Below, piece after piece: positions 33,952 through 41,841 of a stretch of 42,420 nt of DNA. This DNA is from Methanobacterium sp. (GTDB taxonomy: Archaea; Methanobacteriota; Methanobacteria; Methanobacteriales; Methanobacteriaceae): contig PLXT01000038.1 in assembly GCA_003151535.1 (NCBI GenBank), positions 13,893 to 56,312 of the forward strand, in the 5' to 3' direction. Positions within the stretch are counted from its first letter, which is position 1; the number at the start of each line of letters is the position of its first letter. A model generated the notes under the pieces. The model saw only the letters and a program-made list of their open reading frames with translations. It was not told the origin of the DNA and searched no databases. The position numbers and the translations under genes were made by a program.

Positions 33952-34434
33952 ATGCAAAAAATGGGCAGTGCAATAATTTTAATAATTCTTGGTTTAATTG
34001 TATTGGCATTCCCAATTTTAGGAGTTGTCCCTGCAGCTGTAATCACAGGATTTTTGGTCCTGATTCTAGGTATGGGTCTACTCTTTGGTGGAATTGCTGA
34101 AATAGGTGAAAGTGCGGGTCTTGGTATTCTTGAGATCATATTGGGTCTAATAGCATTAATTCTTGGTATAGGTTTCATATTCAACCCTGCTTTATTTAGT
34201 TTAGCGGCAGGTTATTTAGTTATTATAGTAGGTTTATTCCTAATTATTGCAGGTATTGTGGGAATAATCAGTAAAGCAGGCAATAGTAGGTGGAATGGAG
34301 TTGTAGCTCTAATAATTGGTATTCTCTATTTGATTGTAGGTGAGCTTTTCAAAACAAATGCAGCGTATCTCGGAATACTAATTGGTCTATGGCTTTTAAT
34401 CGTTGGAATAATGATGTTGTTCCAGAGAGATTAA
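33952..34434 (+). CDS. DUF308 (HdeD-like) integral membrane protein
   Basis: This protein of 160 residues is almost entirely hydrophobic with about six helices in three similar pairs (for example GSAIILIILGLIVLAFPILGVVP, FLVLILGMGLLFGGIAEI, IILGLIALILGIGFIFNP). Each Gly-rich pair is a DUF308 repeat, related to E. coli HdeD, an acid-stress membrane protein. Function in archaea is unknown. RBS GGAGG precedes the ATG. It converges with the phosphotransacetylase-like gene across a strong terminator-like repeat. Confidence 0.85.
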   Translation: MQKMGSAIILIILGLIVLAFPILGVVPAAVITGFLVLILGMGLLFGGIAEIGESAGLGILEIILGLIALILGIGFIFNPALFSLAAGYLVIIVGLFLIIAGIVGIISKAGNSRWNGVVALIIGILYLIVGELFKTNAAYLGILIGLWLLIVGIMMLFQRD

Positions 34435-34473
34435 AAAGAAAAAAAACTCCAACAAACTCTTTTTTCTTTTTTA
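34431..34473. terminator. Bidirectional A/T-stem terminator between DUF308 and the phosphotransacetylase-like gene
   Basis: TTAAAAAGAAAAAAAA (34431-34446) and TTTTTTCTTTTTTAA (34459-34473) are complementary with one bulge. The plus strand ends in T-rich sequence and the minus strand does too. It is placed after the DUF308 stop and between convergent genes, as expected for a shared stop. Confidence 0.6.
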
Positions 34474-34572
34474 ATTTAATAGTTTGATCAAAATTAAAGT
34501 TAACACTATATTATTGATATTATTTTTAAAAGAAGTATCATATATTTTCCCTACAAAATGGGAATATGATAG

Positions 34573-35514
34573 TTAATAATGAACTTGGCCAAATTTAATG
34601 CTAAGATTTCGTTCCATATTTGCCATTAAAACAGCTGTTGCAATTGAATTCAACTTAGATTGTGATGTGTCTGCACGCGATGTTAATACGATGGGGGCGC
34701 TTGCACCTATAACCACTCCTGCCAAGTTACCACCCGTAAGATAAACATGGGCTTTACACAACATATTGCCTGCTTCAATAGATGGTACAACGATTATATC
34801 AGCACGCCCTGCTACGGGCCCTCCTATTCCTTTATGTTCGGCAGCCCATGGGCTGATTGCATTATCAAGTGCAAGTGGTCCATCAACGATCATACCGCTG
34901 AACTGTCCACGCTGGCTCATCTTTGCAAGTACTGATGCATCTAATGTAGAGGGCATTTTAGGGTTTGCAAGTTCTATTGCAGTTGTAACAGCCACTTTAG
35001 GTTTTTCTATTTCGAATACATTTGCAAGGTATATTGAATTTAATATGATGCTACATTTGGTTTCAAGATCAGGAAGTATGTTAACAGACCCATCTGTTAT
35101 AAACAGAAGACGTTTGAGTGCTGAGCTTTCTAACACATAAACATGACTCATAATTTTACCGGTTCTAAGACCTTTATCCCTGTTTAAAACTCCTCTCAAA
35201 AAATCGTCGGTGTTAACAAAACCTTTCATTAATATATCTGCCCTATTACTTTTAACAAGCTCTACAGCCATGTCAACAGCTTTTAAATTGTTGGGTTCGT
35301 TGTAAATCTTATTAGGCTTAACATCAAAACCTGCTTCTTCTGATATATTTATGATCTTTTCTTCATCACCTACTAATATATAATCGGTGATATCAAGTTC
35401 TTCAGCCTTAATTACAGCATCTAAAACGGTTGAGTCATGTGCAACCGCAACAGCGATCTGTTTTTTTGGATGTGATTTAATTCTATCAAATACTTCGTCA
35501 AATTTGGTGATCAC
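34573..35514 (-). CDS. Phosphate acyl/butyryltransferase-family enzyme
   Basis: This protein of 313 residues belongs to the Pta/Ptb fold: FDEVFDRIKSHPKKQIAVAVAHDSTVLDAVIKAEEL, LVGDEEKI, ADILMKGFVNTDDFLRGVLN, FITDGSVNILPDLETK, GMIVDGPLALDNAIS and VPSIEAGNMLCKAHVY. Such enzymes transfer acyl groups between CoA and phosphate. No acetate or butyrate kinase is in the window, so direction and substrate are unknown. The TTG at 35538 gives an extra N-terminus; I chose GTG 35514 because AGGAG lies about eight bases before it and the product begins ITKFDEVFDRIK, as in homologues. It stands alone. Confidence 0.8.
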   Translation of the reverse strand: MITKFDEVFDRIKSHPKKQIAVAVAHDSTVLDAVIKAEELDITDYILVGDEEKIINISEEAGFDVKPNKIYNEPNNLKAVDMAVELVKSNRADILMKGFVNTDDFLRGVLNRDKGLRTGKIMSHVYVLESSALKRLLFITDGSVNILPDLETKCSIILNSIYLANVFEIEKPKVAVTTAIELANPKMPSTLDASVLAKMSQRGQFSGMIVDGPLALDNAISPWAAEHKGIGGPVAGRADIIVVPSIEAGNMLCKAHVYLTGGNLAGVVIGASAPIVLTSRADTSQSKLNSIATAVLMANMERNLSIKFGQVHY

Positions 35515-35855
35515 ATTTTCAACTCCTAAAAACCTCAAACATAGATATAAGATTATATTAAGCTAGTTTTATCCAGATATTTATTGAATTAACTTTAAAC
35601 ATTAATCTACAATTATTTACTTTCCAATTACTAGTTATTCTCAAATTTGAAGACTTTCCTATTTTATTGTTAATATTATGGTGGTAATAATATTTAACAA
35701 TTGGATATATTGTAATTAATCATAAATGATGGGAAAAAGTTTTATTTGTATTTGAACTACATAAAAACTAATAGAAAGATTTATTAAAGATTTTAAAATT
35801 AACATCATTAATATATAACTGTTATAATATTTTTAGTATTGATGGAGGTTTGATT
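35515..35855. other. Divergent AT-rich region with the small accessory gene promoter
   Basis: No gene seen in this 341-base region. AATATATAA at 35810-35818 is a likely TATA element for the small gene starting at 35856. The remainder shows no strong repeat, and a run TTGGTATTT-like sequence is absent. Confidence 0.5.
35810..35818 (+). promoter_or_regulatory. TATA box for the small symporter-accessory-like gene
   Basis: AATATATAA, 38-46 bases before the ATG at 35856. The leader would be about 20 bases and contains the RBS GGAGG. Confidence 0.45.
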
Positions 35856-36062
35856 ATGGTTTTGGGTATAAGTGATCCATGGATTGCAGCCGCATACATT
35901 GGTTGTATTCTCGCAGTGCTTTTATGTGTGGTTTATGGTGTTTTAAACTGGAATAAAGGTGGAGATGACGAGGATGCACAGATTTCAGAGGAAATAACAT
36001 GGCATAAAAAAGAAAAGGATATGGAAGAGAAAGAACTTGGATTATGGGATGAAGAAGGGTAA
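35856..36062 (+). CDS. Small membrane protein resembling symporter small accessory proteins
   Basis: This protein of 68 residues starts MVLGISDPWIAAAYIGCIL, has a single membrane helix (about residues 9-31, ending VVYGVLNWNKG), then a charged tail (DDEDAQISEEITWHKKEKDMEEKELGLW). The ISDPWIAAAYI...VVYGVLNWNKG pattern is that of small proteins usually encoded next to SSS-family symporters. Here the only SSS gene in the window (30811-32418) is 3.4 kb away. GGAGG is seven bases before the ATG. It stands alone and converges with feoB. Function is an inference from the family. Confidence 0.6.
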   Translation: MVLGISDPWIAAAYIGCILAVLLCVVYGVLNWNKGGDDEDAQISEEITWHKKEKDMEEKELGLWDEEG

Positions 36063-36119
36063 AATCTGATTTAATCTATAATTAACTATTTAAGGTAATA
36101 TTGTCCTCTTAACGGTTTT

Positions 36120-36138
36120 TACGTCATATTTTGACGTA
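36120..36138. repeat. Inverted repeat TACGTCA-N5-TGACGTA
   Basis: Perfect 7-base arms (36120-36126 and 36132-36138) around TATTT, in the 228-base gap between the small accessory gene and the feoB end. It could be a transcription stop or regulator site. Two AAATCATG direct repeats follow at about 36160-36182. Confidence 0.4.
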
Positions 36139-36261
36139 GAAACATAGTAAGAGCATTTAAATCATGGTCATAAATCATGTTGGACTTGTACTGACTATTT
36201 TTAATAGATATGGTGGTATATTCAAATTTCAGTTAATTCAACTTTCATTTTAAAAATAAAA

Positions 36262-36290
36262 TAATGCACGGTTGATGCGTGTATTGCATT
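36262..36290 (-). terminator. Candidate terminator after feoB
   Basis: In the transcript direction AATG...CACG pairs with CGTGCATT around a 7-base loop, with a 5-base bulge, and is followed by ATTTTATTTTTAAAA. This fits a transcription stop just after the feoB stop, though the stem is imperfect. Confidence 0.35.
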
Positions 36291-38306
36291 TTAGTACAAC
36301 TTGAATAGATCTATTATTCGGTATGCTATTCCCCCTACAAAAAGGGCGGTTATAATGTTTGCCAATGCTATTGATACAGTTGCTTTCCATCCGAATTCAC
36401 GAAGAAGAATGGTCAAAGTAGCTAAACAAGGTATAAACAGCATGCTCACCAGTGCCAGTATAATAAATTGTATTGGTGTTAAAATTGCTGCAAGGTTGGT
36501 ACCGAATAGCGCAACTAACATAAGAAGTGTAAATTCTTTCCTCACAGCACCAAATATGAGAACCACACCTGCAATAACTGGAAGACCCAACCAAACAACG
36601 GTTATAGGAGCTAAAAAATTAGCTACTGGTGTAAGCAATCCTATAGCATATAATCCTTGTATAAGTGCACTACCAATGATGTAAATTGGGAAAACAACGT
36701 AAATCAATGATTTAGTCCTAGACCATGTTTGTTTAGCAGCAACTGATAATGATGGAACTTTAAATGTATGCATCTCCATAATCAGTCCTGAAGTTTCTCC
36801 TGGAACTACCTTTAAAGCAATCCTGCCCAGCATAAACATGACCGCAATATCAATAACATAAAGTGCTAGAGCCCACCATACACTGACAAATACAGCAACC
36901 AATCCTAATATTACAATGGTCCTTGCAGCACATGGTGCAAATGTTATGGCAAATGCCGCTAGTAAACGTTCACGTCTTGTCTCTAAAATTCGTGTACTTT
37001 CAATTGCTGGAACATTACAACCATAACCCAGTATCATGGGAATTAACGCTTTTCCATGGAGACCTATTTTGTGCATGGCACTATCCATCATAAAAGCCAC
37101 ACGGGTTAAAATTCCCGAATTTTCAATTAAACTCAACATTAAATAAAACGGAATCACAAATGGTAAAACAAGTGTAACACCTGCTACTATACCACCAAAT
37201 GCTCCATTATATAGAATAGTCACTAATGAACCACTAATTTTCGGATCTACAGGATGGAAGAAACCGAACGCACTGGTAAGTAAATTTGAGAAGAAATCTC
37301 CTACAATAAATGTCCAAAGAAGCAATCCTCCGACAACAAGAGCAGATACAAAATAACCAAGTACTCTATGGGTGACTAATCTATCTAGTCGTTCGGAAAA
37401 TGTGATTTTTATATCGCTCTGTAACTGAGCTCCATGTGCAAATTGATTTGCAATGAAATATCTTTCAGAAGCAATAACAGCAAATGATGGTTCTTTGTGT
37501 ATATCTTCTATTTCACTAGCAAGATTAAAAGCCGCATTTACTACATCTCTGGATTTAGATTCAACCAATTTTCGAATTTCTATATCATTTTCAAGTAATT
37601 TTATTGCAACCCATCGTGATGGATATCCCAGATCAAGATTTTTTGATTCAATGAGGTTGTTCAATGTTTTTATCCTGTTTTCAACTTCTGCACCGTATTC
37701 AAGTGTTGTTTTCCTATTTTTCTTTTTATTATATGCTACTTGGGTTGCAACTTCCATTAATTCGTGTAAACCTTCTCCTCTAATGGCTACAGTAGCAACG
37801 ACAGGAACTCCTAAAGCAGCTTCTAACTTTTCTGTATCAATTATTATGCCTTTTTGTTTGGCTAAATCAATTTGGTTGACGCAGACAACCATGGGCACGT
37901 TCATTTCCTTTAACTGTATCGTAAAAAATAGATTACGTTCCAGTACAGATGCGTCAACTACGTTTATTACAACATCCGGTTTTTTAAAGGCTATATATTC
38001 TCTTGAAACAATTTCTTCCATGGAATAAGTGGAGAATGAGTATATTCCTGGAAGATCAATTACATCTATGTCTTGGCCTTCAAAGTGAAGTTTTCCTTCT
38101 GCCCTCTCAACAGTTTTTCCCGGCCAGTTTCCTATGATCTGATTGGAACCTGTTAATTCGTTGAATACAACACTTTTACCAACGTTGGCATTACCGGCTA
38201 ATGCAATTACTATATCTTTATGTGGTACATCTTGCCCATTTGAATTTTCGGTGTTTGATTTTTCTTCTGTGGTTTTTCCTGTTTTGTTATTAATGGTTTG
38301 ATTCAT
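36291..38306 (-). CDS. feoB: FeoB ferrous iron transporter
   Basis: This protein of 671 residues imports Fe2+. An N-terminal GTPase has G1 GNANVGKS (38-45), G3 DLPG (84-87) and G4 NQID (144-147), followed by a helical GDI-like part and about nine to ten membrane helices with the conserved gate motifs (GILTRVAFMMDSAMHKIGLHGKALIPMILGYGCNVPAI and TFAPCAART). A 30-residue polar extension precedes the GTPase. I chose ATG 38306: AGGA lies about nine bases upstream. An upstream TTG (38345) would overlap the regulator by eight bases. It follows the DtxR-FeoA gene in one operon. Confidence 0.95.
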   Translation of the reverse strand: MNQTINNKTGKTTEEKSNTENSNGQDVPHKDIVIALAGNANVGKSVVFNELTGSNQIIGNWPGKTVERAEGKLHFEGQDIDVIDLPGIYSFSTYSMEEIVSREYIAFKKPDVVINVVDASVLERNLFFTIQLKEMNVPMVVCVNQIDLAKQKGIIIDTEKLEAALGVPVVATVAIRGEGLHELMEVATQVAYNKKKNRKTTLEYGAEVENRIKTLNNLIESKNLDLGYPSRWVAIKLLENDIEIRKLVESKSRDVVNAAFNLASEIEDIHKEPSFAVIASERYFIANQFAHGAQLQSDIKITFSERLDRLVTHRVLGYFVSALVVGGLLLWTFIVGDFFSNLLTSAFGFFHPVDPKISGSLVTILYNGAFGGIVAGVTLVLPFVIPFYLMLSLIENSGILTRVAFMMDSAMHKIGLHGKALIPMILGYGCNVPAIESTRILETRRERLLAAFAITFAPCAARTIVILGLVAVFVSVWWALALYVIDIAVMFMLGRIALKVVPGETSGLIMEMHTFKVPSLSVAAKQTWSRTKSLIYVVFPIYIIGSALIQGLYAIGLLTPVANFLAPITVVWLGLPVIAGVVLIFGAVRKEFTLLMLVALFGTNLAAILTPIQFIILALVSMLFIPCLATLTILLREFGWKATVSIALANIITALFVGGIAYRIIDLFKLY

Positions 38307-38337
38307 AAGCGTTATTCCTTTATTCTGGTTAAAAGTA

Positions 38338-39063
38338 TCATTCAATCAATTCTACAAAAACATTGCATGCTATATCACGTCCAATTGCAAGTTTTGAACC
38401 CCTTATAGCAACTTCTACAGGACCACTTAACGGAGCAATTTTTATAACACTGATAGATGCTCCTATTGTTATTCCCATATCTAAAAGTCTTCTAATGACT
38501 TTATAATCTCCTCTAATAAATGAAACTTTACCCTTTTGTTTGTCTTCGAGTTCCATTATGGGAATTAGATTTTCATTTCGTTTTCCAACTTCATTTACTT
38601 CCTCTTCTTTTCTGCTCATACATTCTTCGCAGGTTGTAAATTTTAGGTCACATGCTGGAATAACACGATCTCCAGGGCATTTATCAGGATGTTCTAAAAC
38701 TTGACAAAGTGCCCTTTCAGCGTCATCTGATAGGGAATGTTCCATTTCACATGCCTGATCATGGAGAATATGATCCTTAAGTTTTAGGATATCTCGAAGA
38801 AATCTTTCAAGTAGTCTGTGTTTTCTAGTAATTTTTTTGGCAACAATTAGGCCATTTCCTGTTAATTTAACACCTTTATACTGGGAGTAATTTACATAAT
38901 CCATTTTATCAAGTTTTTTTAGCATTTCTGATACACTTGCAGGTGTTATACCCAAATCTTTTGAGATTCTGGAGGTTTTAACAATTTTTTCGTTTTGGCT
39001 GATTTTATATATGGCTTCTAAGTATTCTTCGATATTTGCGCTAAGTTTTTCATTATTTGACAT
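38338..39063 (-). CDS. DtxR-family metal-dependent regulator fused to a FeoA-like domain
   Basis: This protein of 241 residues has an N-terminal winged helix (ISKDLGITPASVSEMLKKLDKMDYVNY, about 25-65), the DtxR dimer domain with metal-site residues His82, Glu86, His101, Cys105, Glu106, Glu108 and His109 (HDQACEMEHSL), a four-Cys patch (CP, AC, CEEC around 129-148), and a C-terminal FeoA/SH3 domain (GKVSFIRGDYKVIRRLLDMGI to GRDIACNVFVELIE, about 172-241). It should sense Fe(II) or Mn(II). Two TTAGG-N4-CCTAA-like repeats in its promoter suggest autorepression and control of the following feoB. The Cys patch may hold zinc or an iron-sulphur site. The fusion may also let FeoA contact FeoB. Confidence 0.9.
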   Translation of the reverse strand: MSNNEKLSANIEEYLEAIYKISQNEKIVKTSRISKDLGITPASVSEMLKKLDKMDYVNYSQYKGVKLTGNGLIVAKKITRKHRLLERFLRDILKLKDHILHDQACEMEHSLSDDAERALCQVLEHPDKCPGDRVIPACDLKFTTCEECMSRKEEEVNEVGKRNENLIPIMELEDKQKGKVSFIRGDYKVIRRLLDMGITIGASISVIKIAPLSGPVEVAIRGSKLAIGRDIACNVFVELIE

Positions 39064-39078
39064 TTAGGCTCACCTAAA
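39063..39078. promoter_or_regulatory. Candidate metal-regulator operator 1 (overlaps start of the regulator)
   Basis: TTTAGGCTCACCTAAA is a perfect inverted repeat (TTTAGG-N4-CCTAAA). It overlaps the ribosome binding site (AGGTGA on the minus strand) and the start codon of the DtxR-FeoA gene. The pattern resembles DtxR/IdeR-type boxes (TTAGG..CCTAA). Part of the symmetry may come from the RBS. Confidence 0.5.
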
Positions 39079-39109
39079 ATTATCTATAAAGTTTACTTAT
39101 TTCTATAAC

Positions 39110-39117
39110 TATATAAA
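39110..39117 (-). promoter_or_regulatory. TATA box of the feo operon
   Basis: Minus strand TTTATATA, 47-54 bases before the ATG. It lies between the two operator-like palindromes, with operator 2 on its upstream (BRE) side. Confidence 0.6.
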
Positions 39118-39119
39118 TG

Positions 39120-39133
39120 TTAGGGTTGCCTAA
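39120..39133. promoter_or_regulatory. Candidate metal-regulator operator 2
   Basis: TTAGGGTTGCCTAA is a perfect inverted repeat (TTAGG-N4-CCTAA) immediately upstream of the TATA box (39110-39117). It shares the TTAGG-N4-CCTAA core with operator 1, 56 bases away. Binding here would block TBP/TFB access. Confidence 0.6.
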
Positions 39134-39332
39134 TAAAATTAAAATTAATCAAATAAAAATTCTAGTTTACCAAATATTTTGTTAACACTAATAAAATTTA
39201 ATGAATAATTTATTGATAATCTTGATAAAGTTAAATAATCTAAAGATGGTTTATAATTCCAATATTTGTCTAAAAATCTTTTAACTTCTATTAATTTTTA
39301 GAAATAGTCAATTTAAATAAAAAAATTATTAG

Positions 39333-39348
39333 ATTTTCATCTGAAAAT
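39333..39348 (-). terminator. Hairpin and T7 terminator after the zinc-ribbon membrane gene
   Basis: ATTTTCA (39333-39339) and TGAAAAT (39342-39348) form a tight stem about 12 bases after the stop at 39360. In the transcript direction it is followed by CTAATAATTTTTTTATTT, with seven T (39325-39319). The rest of the 296-base gap 39064-39359 holds the feo promoter described above and no gene. Confidence 0.6.
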
Positions 39349-39359
39349 TAAAAGGAAGA

Positions 39360-40121
39360 TTATAACTGAATTCCAAATCTTTCCTTAATTATAACTCCCA
39401 GAGATCCACCGAGTATTCCAAAAATGAATGAAAGAATTATGGTTATTATTGCGTAGAATATATTCAAGATGGAATTTCCAATTGAATTTAAAGAATTTCC
39501 ACTAGAACCTTTTAGTGCAGTAGTAGCACCGGGTATGTTACCTAGTGATCCTAAAGTATGTAGTACTGTAGCATAAATTCCCATAGTAACAAAAATTATT
39601 AATCCTAATAGGAGTCCAACAGCAATTAATAATATTAATGTCAAAAATCCTCCGTTGATACCACCTTCTTCAATATCATTCGAACCAATAAAACCTGTGA
39701 CAAAACCACCTATCAAAGTCATGCCCAAGATTGTTAAGATGCCGTATATTGTAATTCCTAATAAACCCACCATGAAACTGCTAAATATAATGGAAGAAAC
39801 GAATAAGACAATAATAGAGAATACCAAACCAATAGCGATTCCCATTGGATTAATTTTATCATTAATAGTATTAATTAAGTTCTTTAAACCATTTAAATCT
39901 CCACTAAAGCTATATCTAGATGTATTTGGTGTGTTATTGTATCGATTTTTGTTTGTTTGATTATCTATTTCGTCTTCTGTGTTGTTTGGATTAAAAAAAT
40001 CTAAATTTTCTTTATATATTAATATACCATCACAGCTACATTTATTACTGAAATCTTCTGGTTTTTCATCCGGTTGAAGTTCATAATATTGTTTACAATC
40101 ATTGCAGATCAAATATCCCAT
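39360..40121 (-). CDS. Membrane protein with N-terminal zinc-ribbon-like motif (DUF5518-like region)
   Basis: This protein of 253 residues starts with CNDC (Cys6, Cys9) and CSC (Cys28, Cys30), a short zinc-ribbon-like pair. A polar Asn/Thr linker (about 45-75) follows. From residue 88 there are four to five membrane helices, with GGFVTGFIGSNDIEEGGINGG between them, which resembles DUF5518 membrane proteins of Methanobacteriales. The last helix contains GILGGSLGVIIKE. Function is unknown. It has a clear terminator hairpin. The metal motif could sense zinc or redox state at the membrane. Confidence 0.65.
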   Translation of the reverse strand: MGYLICNDCKQYYELQPDEKPEDFSNKCSCDGILIYKENLDFFNPNNTEDEIDNQTNKNRYNNTPNTSRYSFSGDLNGLKNLINTINDKINPMGIAIGLVFSIIVLFVSSIIFSSFMVGLLGITIYGILTILGMTLIGGFVTGFIGSNDIEEGGINGGFLTLILLIAVGLLLGLIIFVTMGIYATVLHTLGSLGNIPGATTALKGSSGNSLNSIGNSILNIFYAIITIILSFIFGILGGSLGVIIKERFGIQL

Positions 40122-40667
40122 CTAATACCCCAAAAAATAATTATTCATCACTGGGATTTATTACTTTCTATTTAAATTTTGGTAGAAATTATTTACTTTT
40201 AAAAATAATTTATAATATAATGTTTAAATTGAAATAATACTTATCCTGACCATCTTCTCCATATCAAATCAATGCAACGATTTAATTTGTTTAAATATAT
40301 TTATATTAATTTTAATAATACGTACATGCCATATTTTAACGGTAATTATTCTAAACAAGTCTATTGTTTCAAGTGGTATGTATCTACCAACTAGTATTGG
40401 TAGCTTGTGAACATTAATGACTATATACTGTAACAATAATGATTGATTGGAAAATGAATATTATATATTATTAATTTACTGAACATACATTAGCATCTAT
40501 AGACATGAAATCCAATGGATAAAAATTGTTTAAAAAGTTTTAAATTGCTGTGGTTATCTTAATAAGTGTCCTTATAACTTCTTATTTTTAGAATAGAAAC
40601 TTTAAGTATGATATTAAACTTAAATAAACTTATCCATATTATAAGATATAAGTCAATAGGTGAAACC
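40122..40667. other. Long AT-rich gap with one inverted repeat
   Basis: No gene of convincing length seen in this 546-base stretch. It holds a perfect inverted repeat at 40384-40403 and a likely TATA (TATTATAAG, 40637-40645) for the PRC-barrel gene, 23-31 bases before its ATG. Composition is very AT-rich and no tRNA-like sequence was recognised. A small RNA cannot be excluded. Confidence 0.5.
40384..40403. repeat. Inverted repeat CTACCAA-N6-TTGGTAG
   Basis: Perfect 7-base arms (40384-40390 and 40397-40403) around CTAGTA in the middle of the large non-coding gap, 265 bases upstream of the PRC-barrel gene. A regulator site or a structured RNA segment are both possible. Confidence 0.4.
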
Positions 40668-40925
40668 ATGAGGATAATAGAAGAAATTATTGGAAAGGAA
40701 GTTCTTGATAGCTCTGCAATTGTAATTGGTAAGGTTAAAGATGTTGATGTAGACTTTGAAACTAAATCATTAGATTCATTCATTCTAGGAAAAGGTGGAA
40801 TTTCAGAAGGTCTTGGACTTTCTAAAGGAGAAACAATAGTTCCCTATAACATGGTTAAGAAGATTGGGGATAAAATACTTCTTAAAGAGTTAATGAATGA
40901 AAATATTGTTGAAGAAGATGAATAG
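40668..40925 (+). CDS. PRC-barrel domain protein
   Basis: This protein of 85 residues has one PRC barrel: IIGKEVLDSSAIVIGKVKDVDVDFETKSLDSFILGKGG, then GETIVPYNMVKKIGDKILLKEL. In archaea small PRC-barrel proteins of the CdpB type interact with SepF during division, so this is a candidate. Others bind rRNA or photosynthetic proteins. I chose ATG 40668: GGTGA lies just upstream (AGGTGAAACC). An upstream ATG (40608) would add 20 residues without RBS. It is about 27 kb from sepF. Confidence 0.75.
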   Translation: MRIIEEIIGKEVLDSSAIVIGKVKDVDVDFETKSLDSFILGKGGISEGLGLSKGETIVPYNMVKKIGDKILLKELMNENIVEEDE

Positions 40926-41024
40926 ATTAAATAAATTTTATTTTTATAAAAATTTTGGTATCCATGGATCATCATTTTGGGATGATAAACATGGAAGTAT
41001 ATTTTTTTTTAGAAGGTGGATAAC

Positions 41025-41189
41025 TTGGAAGTAACTGGTATCTGTAGTTCATGCGGCAGACCGGGTAAAATGTACACTTGTACATTATGCGGGAGCATTG
41101 TATGCGGGAGCTGTTATAACATACATAATGGTATTTGTCAATCATGTGAACGGGTAAAGACCAGAGACACCATAAAAACACTCAAATAA
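41025..41189 (+). CDS. Small eight-cysteine zinc-binding protein, too short for routine gene calling
   Basis: This protein of 54 residues has four CxxC pairs: CSSC (7,10), CTLC (19,22), CGSC (27,30) and CQSC (38,41), plus His34. Two interleaved zinc sites, as in RING/FYVE-like or paired zinc ribbons, are likely. The C-terminal RVKTRDTIKTLK is basic. Start: TTG at 41025 with GGTGG five bases upstream, or GTG at 41016 (57 residues). It is 51 bases before pyrE on the same strand, so probably co-transcribed. It may bind RNA or a protein partner; the role is unknown. I recognise no named family. Confidence 0.65.
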   Translation: MEVTGICSSCGRPGKMYTCTLCGSIVCGSCYNIHNGICQSCERVKTRDTIKTLK

Positions 41190-41240
41190 AACACCTTAAA
41201 ATTAAGATATAACAAATTAACTTATCTCTAGAGTGATCCA

Positions 41241-41768
41241 ATGGAAAATAATAAAAATGAACTCATAAAATTATTGAAAGATAACCAAGTTGTGAAATAT
41301 GGGAAATTCACCTTGTCTTCAGGAAGAGAAAGCGACTATTACGTGAACATGAAAAGAGCTATCACAGATCCTACTATCCTATCTAAAATTGCCGAGATTA
41401 TATCCAAAAAAATTGATACACAGAAAATAGATAGAATTGCAGGCCCAGCTCTTGGTGCAATACCCATTGTAACAGCAGTTTCAATTGAATCTACCATTCC
41501 AATGCTCATGATCAGAAAGTCCAAAAAAGATTATGGAACTTCTGAATTAATCGAAGGTGACCTTCAAAGTGGTGATCGAGTCATTGTGTTAGAGGATGTT
41601 ACTACAACAGGTAATTCACTTATAAAGGCTGTTAAAGCAGTAATATCCAATGGAGGTATAGTAGAAAAAGCATATGTAATTGTTGATAGAAATGAAGGTG
41701 CTATAGCCAATCTTAAAAGTGAAGGCGTGGATTTAGAGCCTATTGTTTCAGTAAATGATTTCATGTAA
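41241..41768 (+). CDS. pyrE: Orotate phosphoribosyltransferase
   Basis: It joins orotate and PRPP to give OMP in pyrimidine synthesis. This protein of 175 residues has FTLSSGRESDYYVNMKRAI, GPALGAIPIVTAVS, the PRPP loop VIVLEDVTTTGNSLIKAV, and MLMIRKSKKDYGTSELIEG (the mobile loop). The length and motifs are standard for archaeal PyrE. GAGTGATCCA precedes the ATG. The upstream neighbour is a small eight-Cys protein. It converges with moaB. Confidence 0.95.
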   Translation: MENNKNELIKLLKDNQVVKYGKFTLSSGRESDYYVNMKRAITDPTILSKIAEIISKKIDTQKIDRIAGPALGAIPIVTAVSIESTIPMLMIRKSKKDYGTSELIEGDLQSGDRVIVLEDVTTTGNSLIKAVKAVISNGGIVEKAYVIVDRNEGAIANLKSEGVDLEPIVSVNDFM

Positions 41769-41841
41769 CTTTTTTTAAATATTATCATTTATTGTATAAA
41801 AAAAAAACAAATAAAGAATAGTAGATGTATTTATTAATAAA

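Noticed and set aside
36397..36594. Open frame antisense or out of frame within feoB
   Set aside because: It lies within the feoB coding region in another frame, has no RBS and no family motif. The same holds for the many long frames opposite rfcS, the hydrogenase genes, iorA and tfrB.
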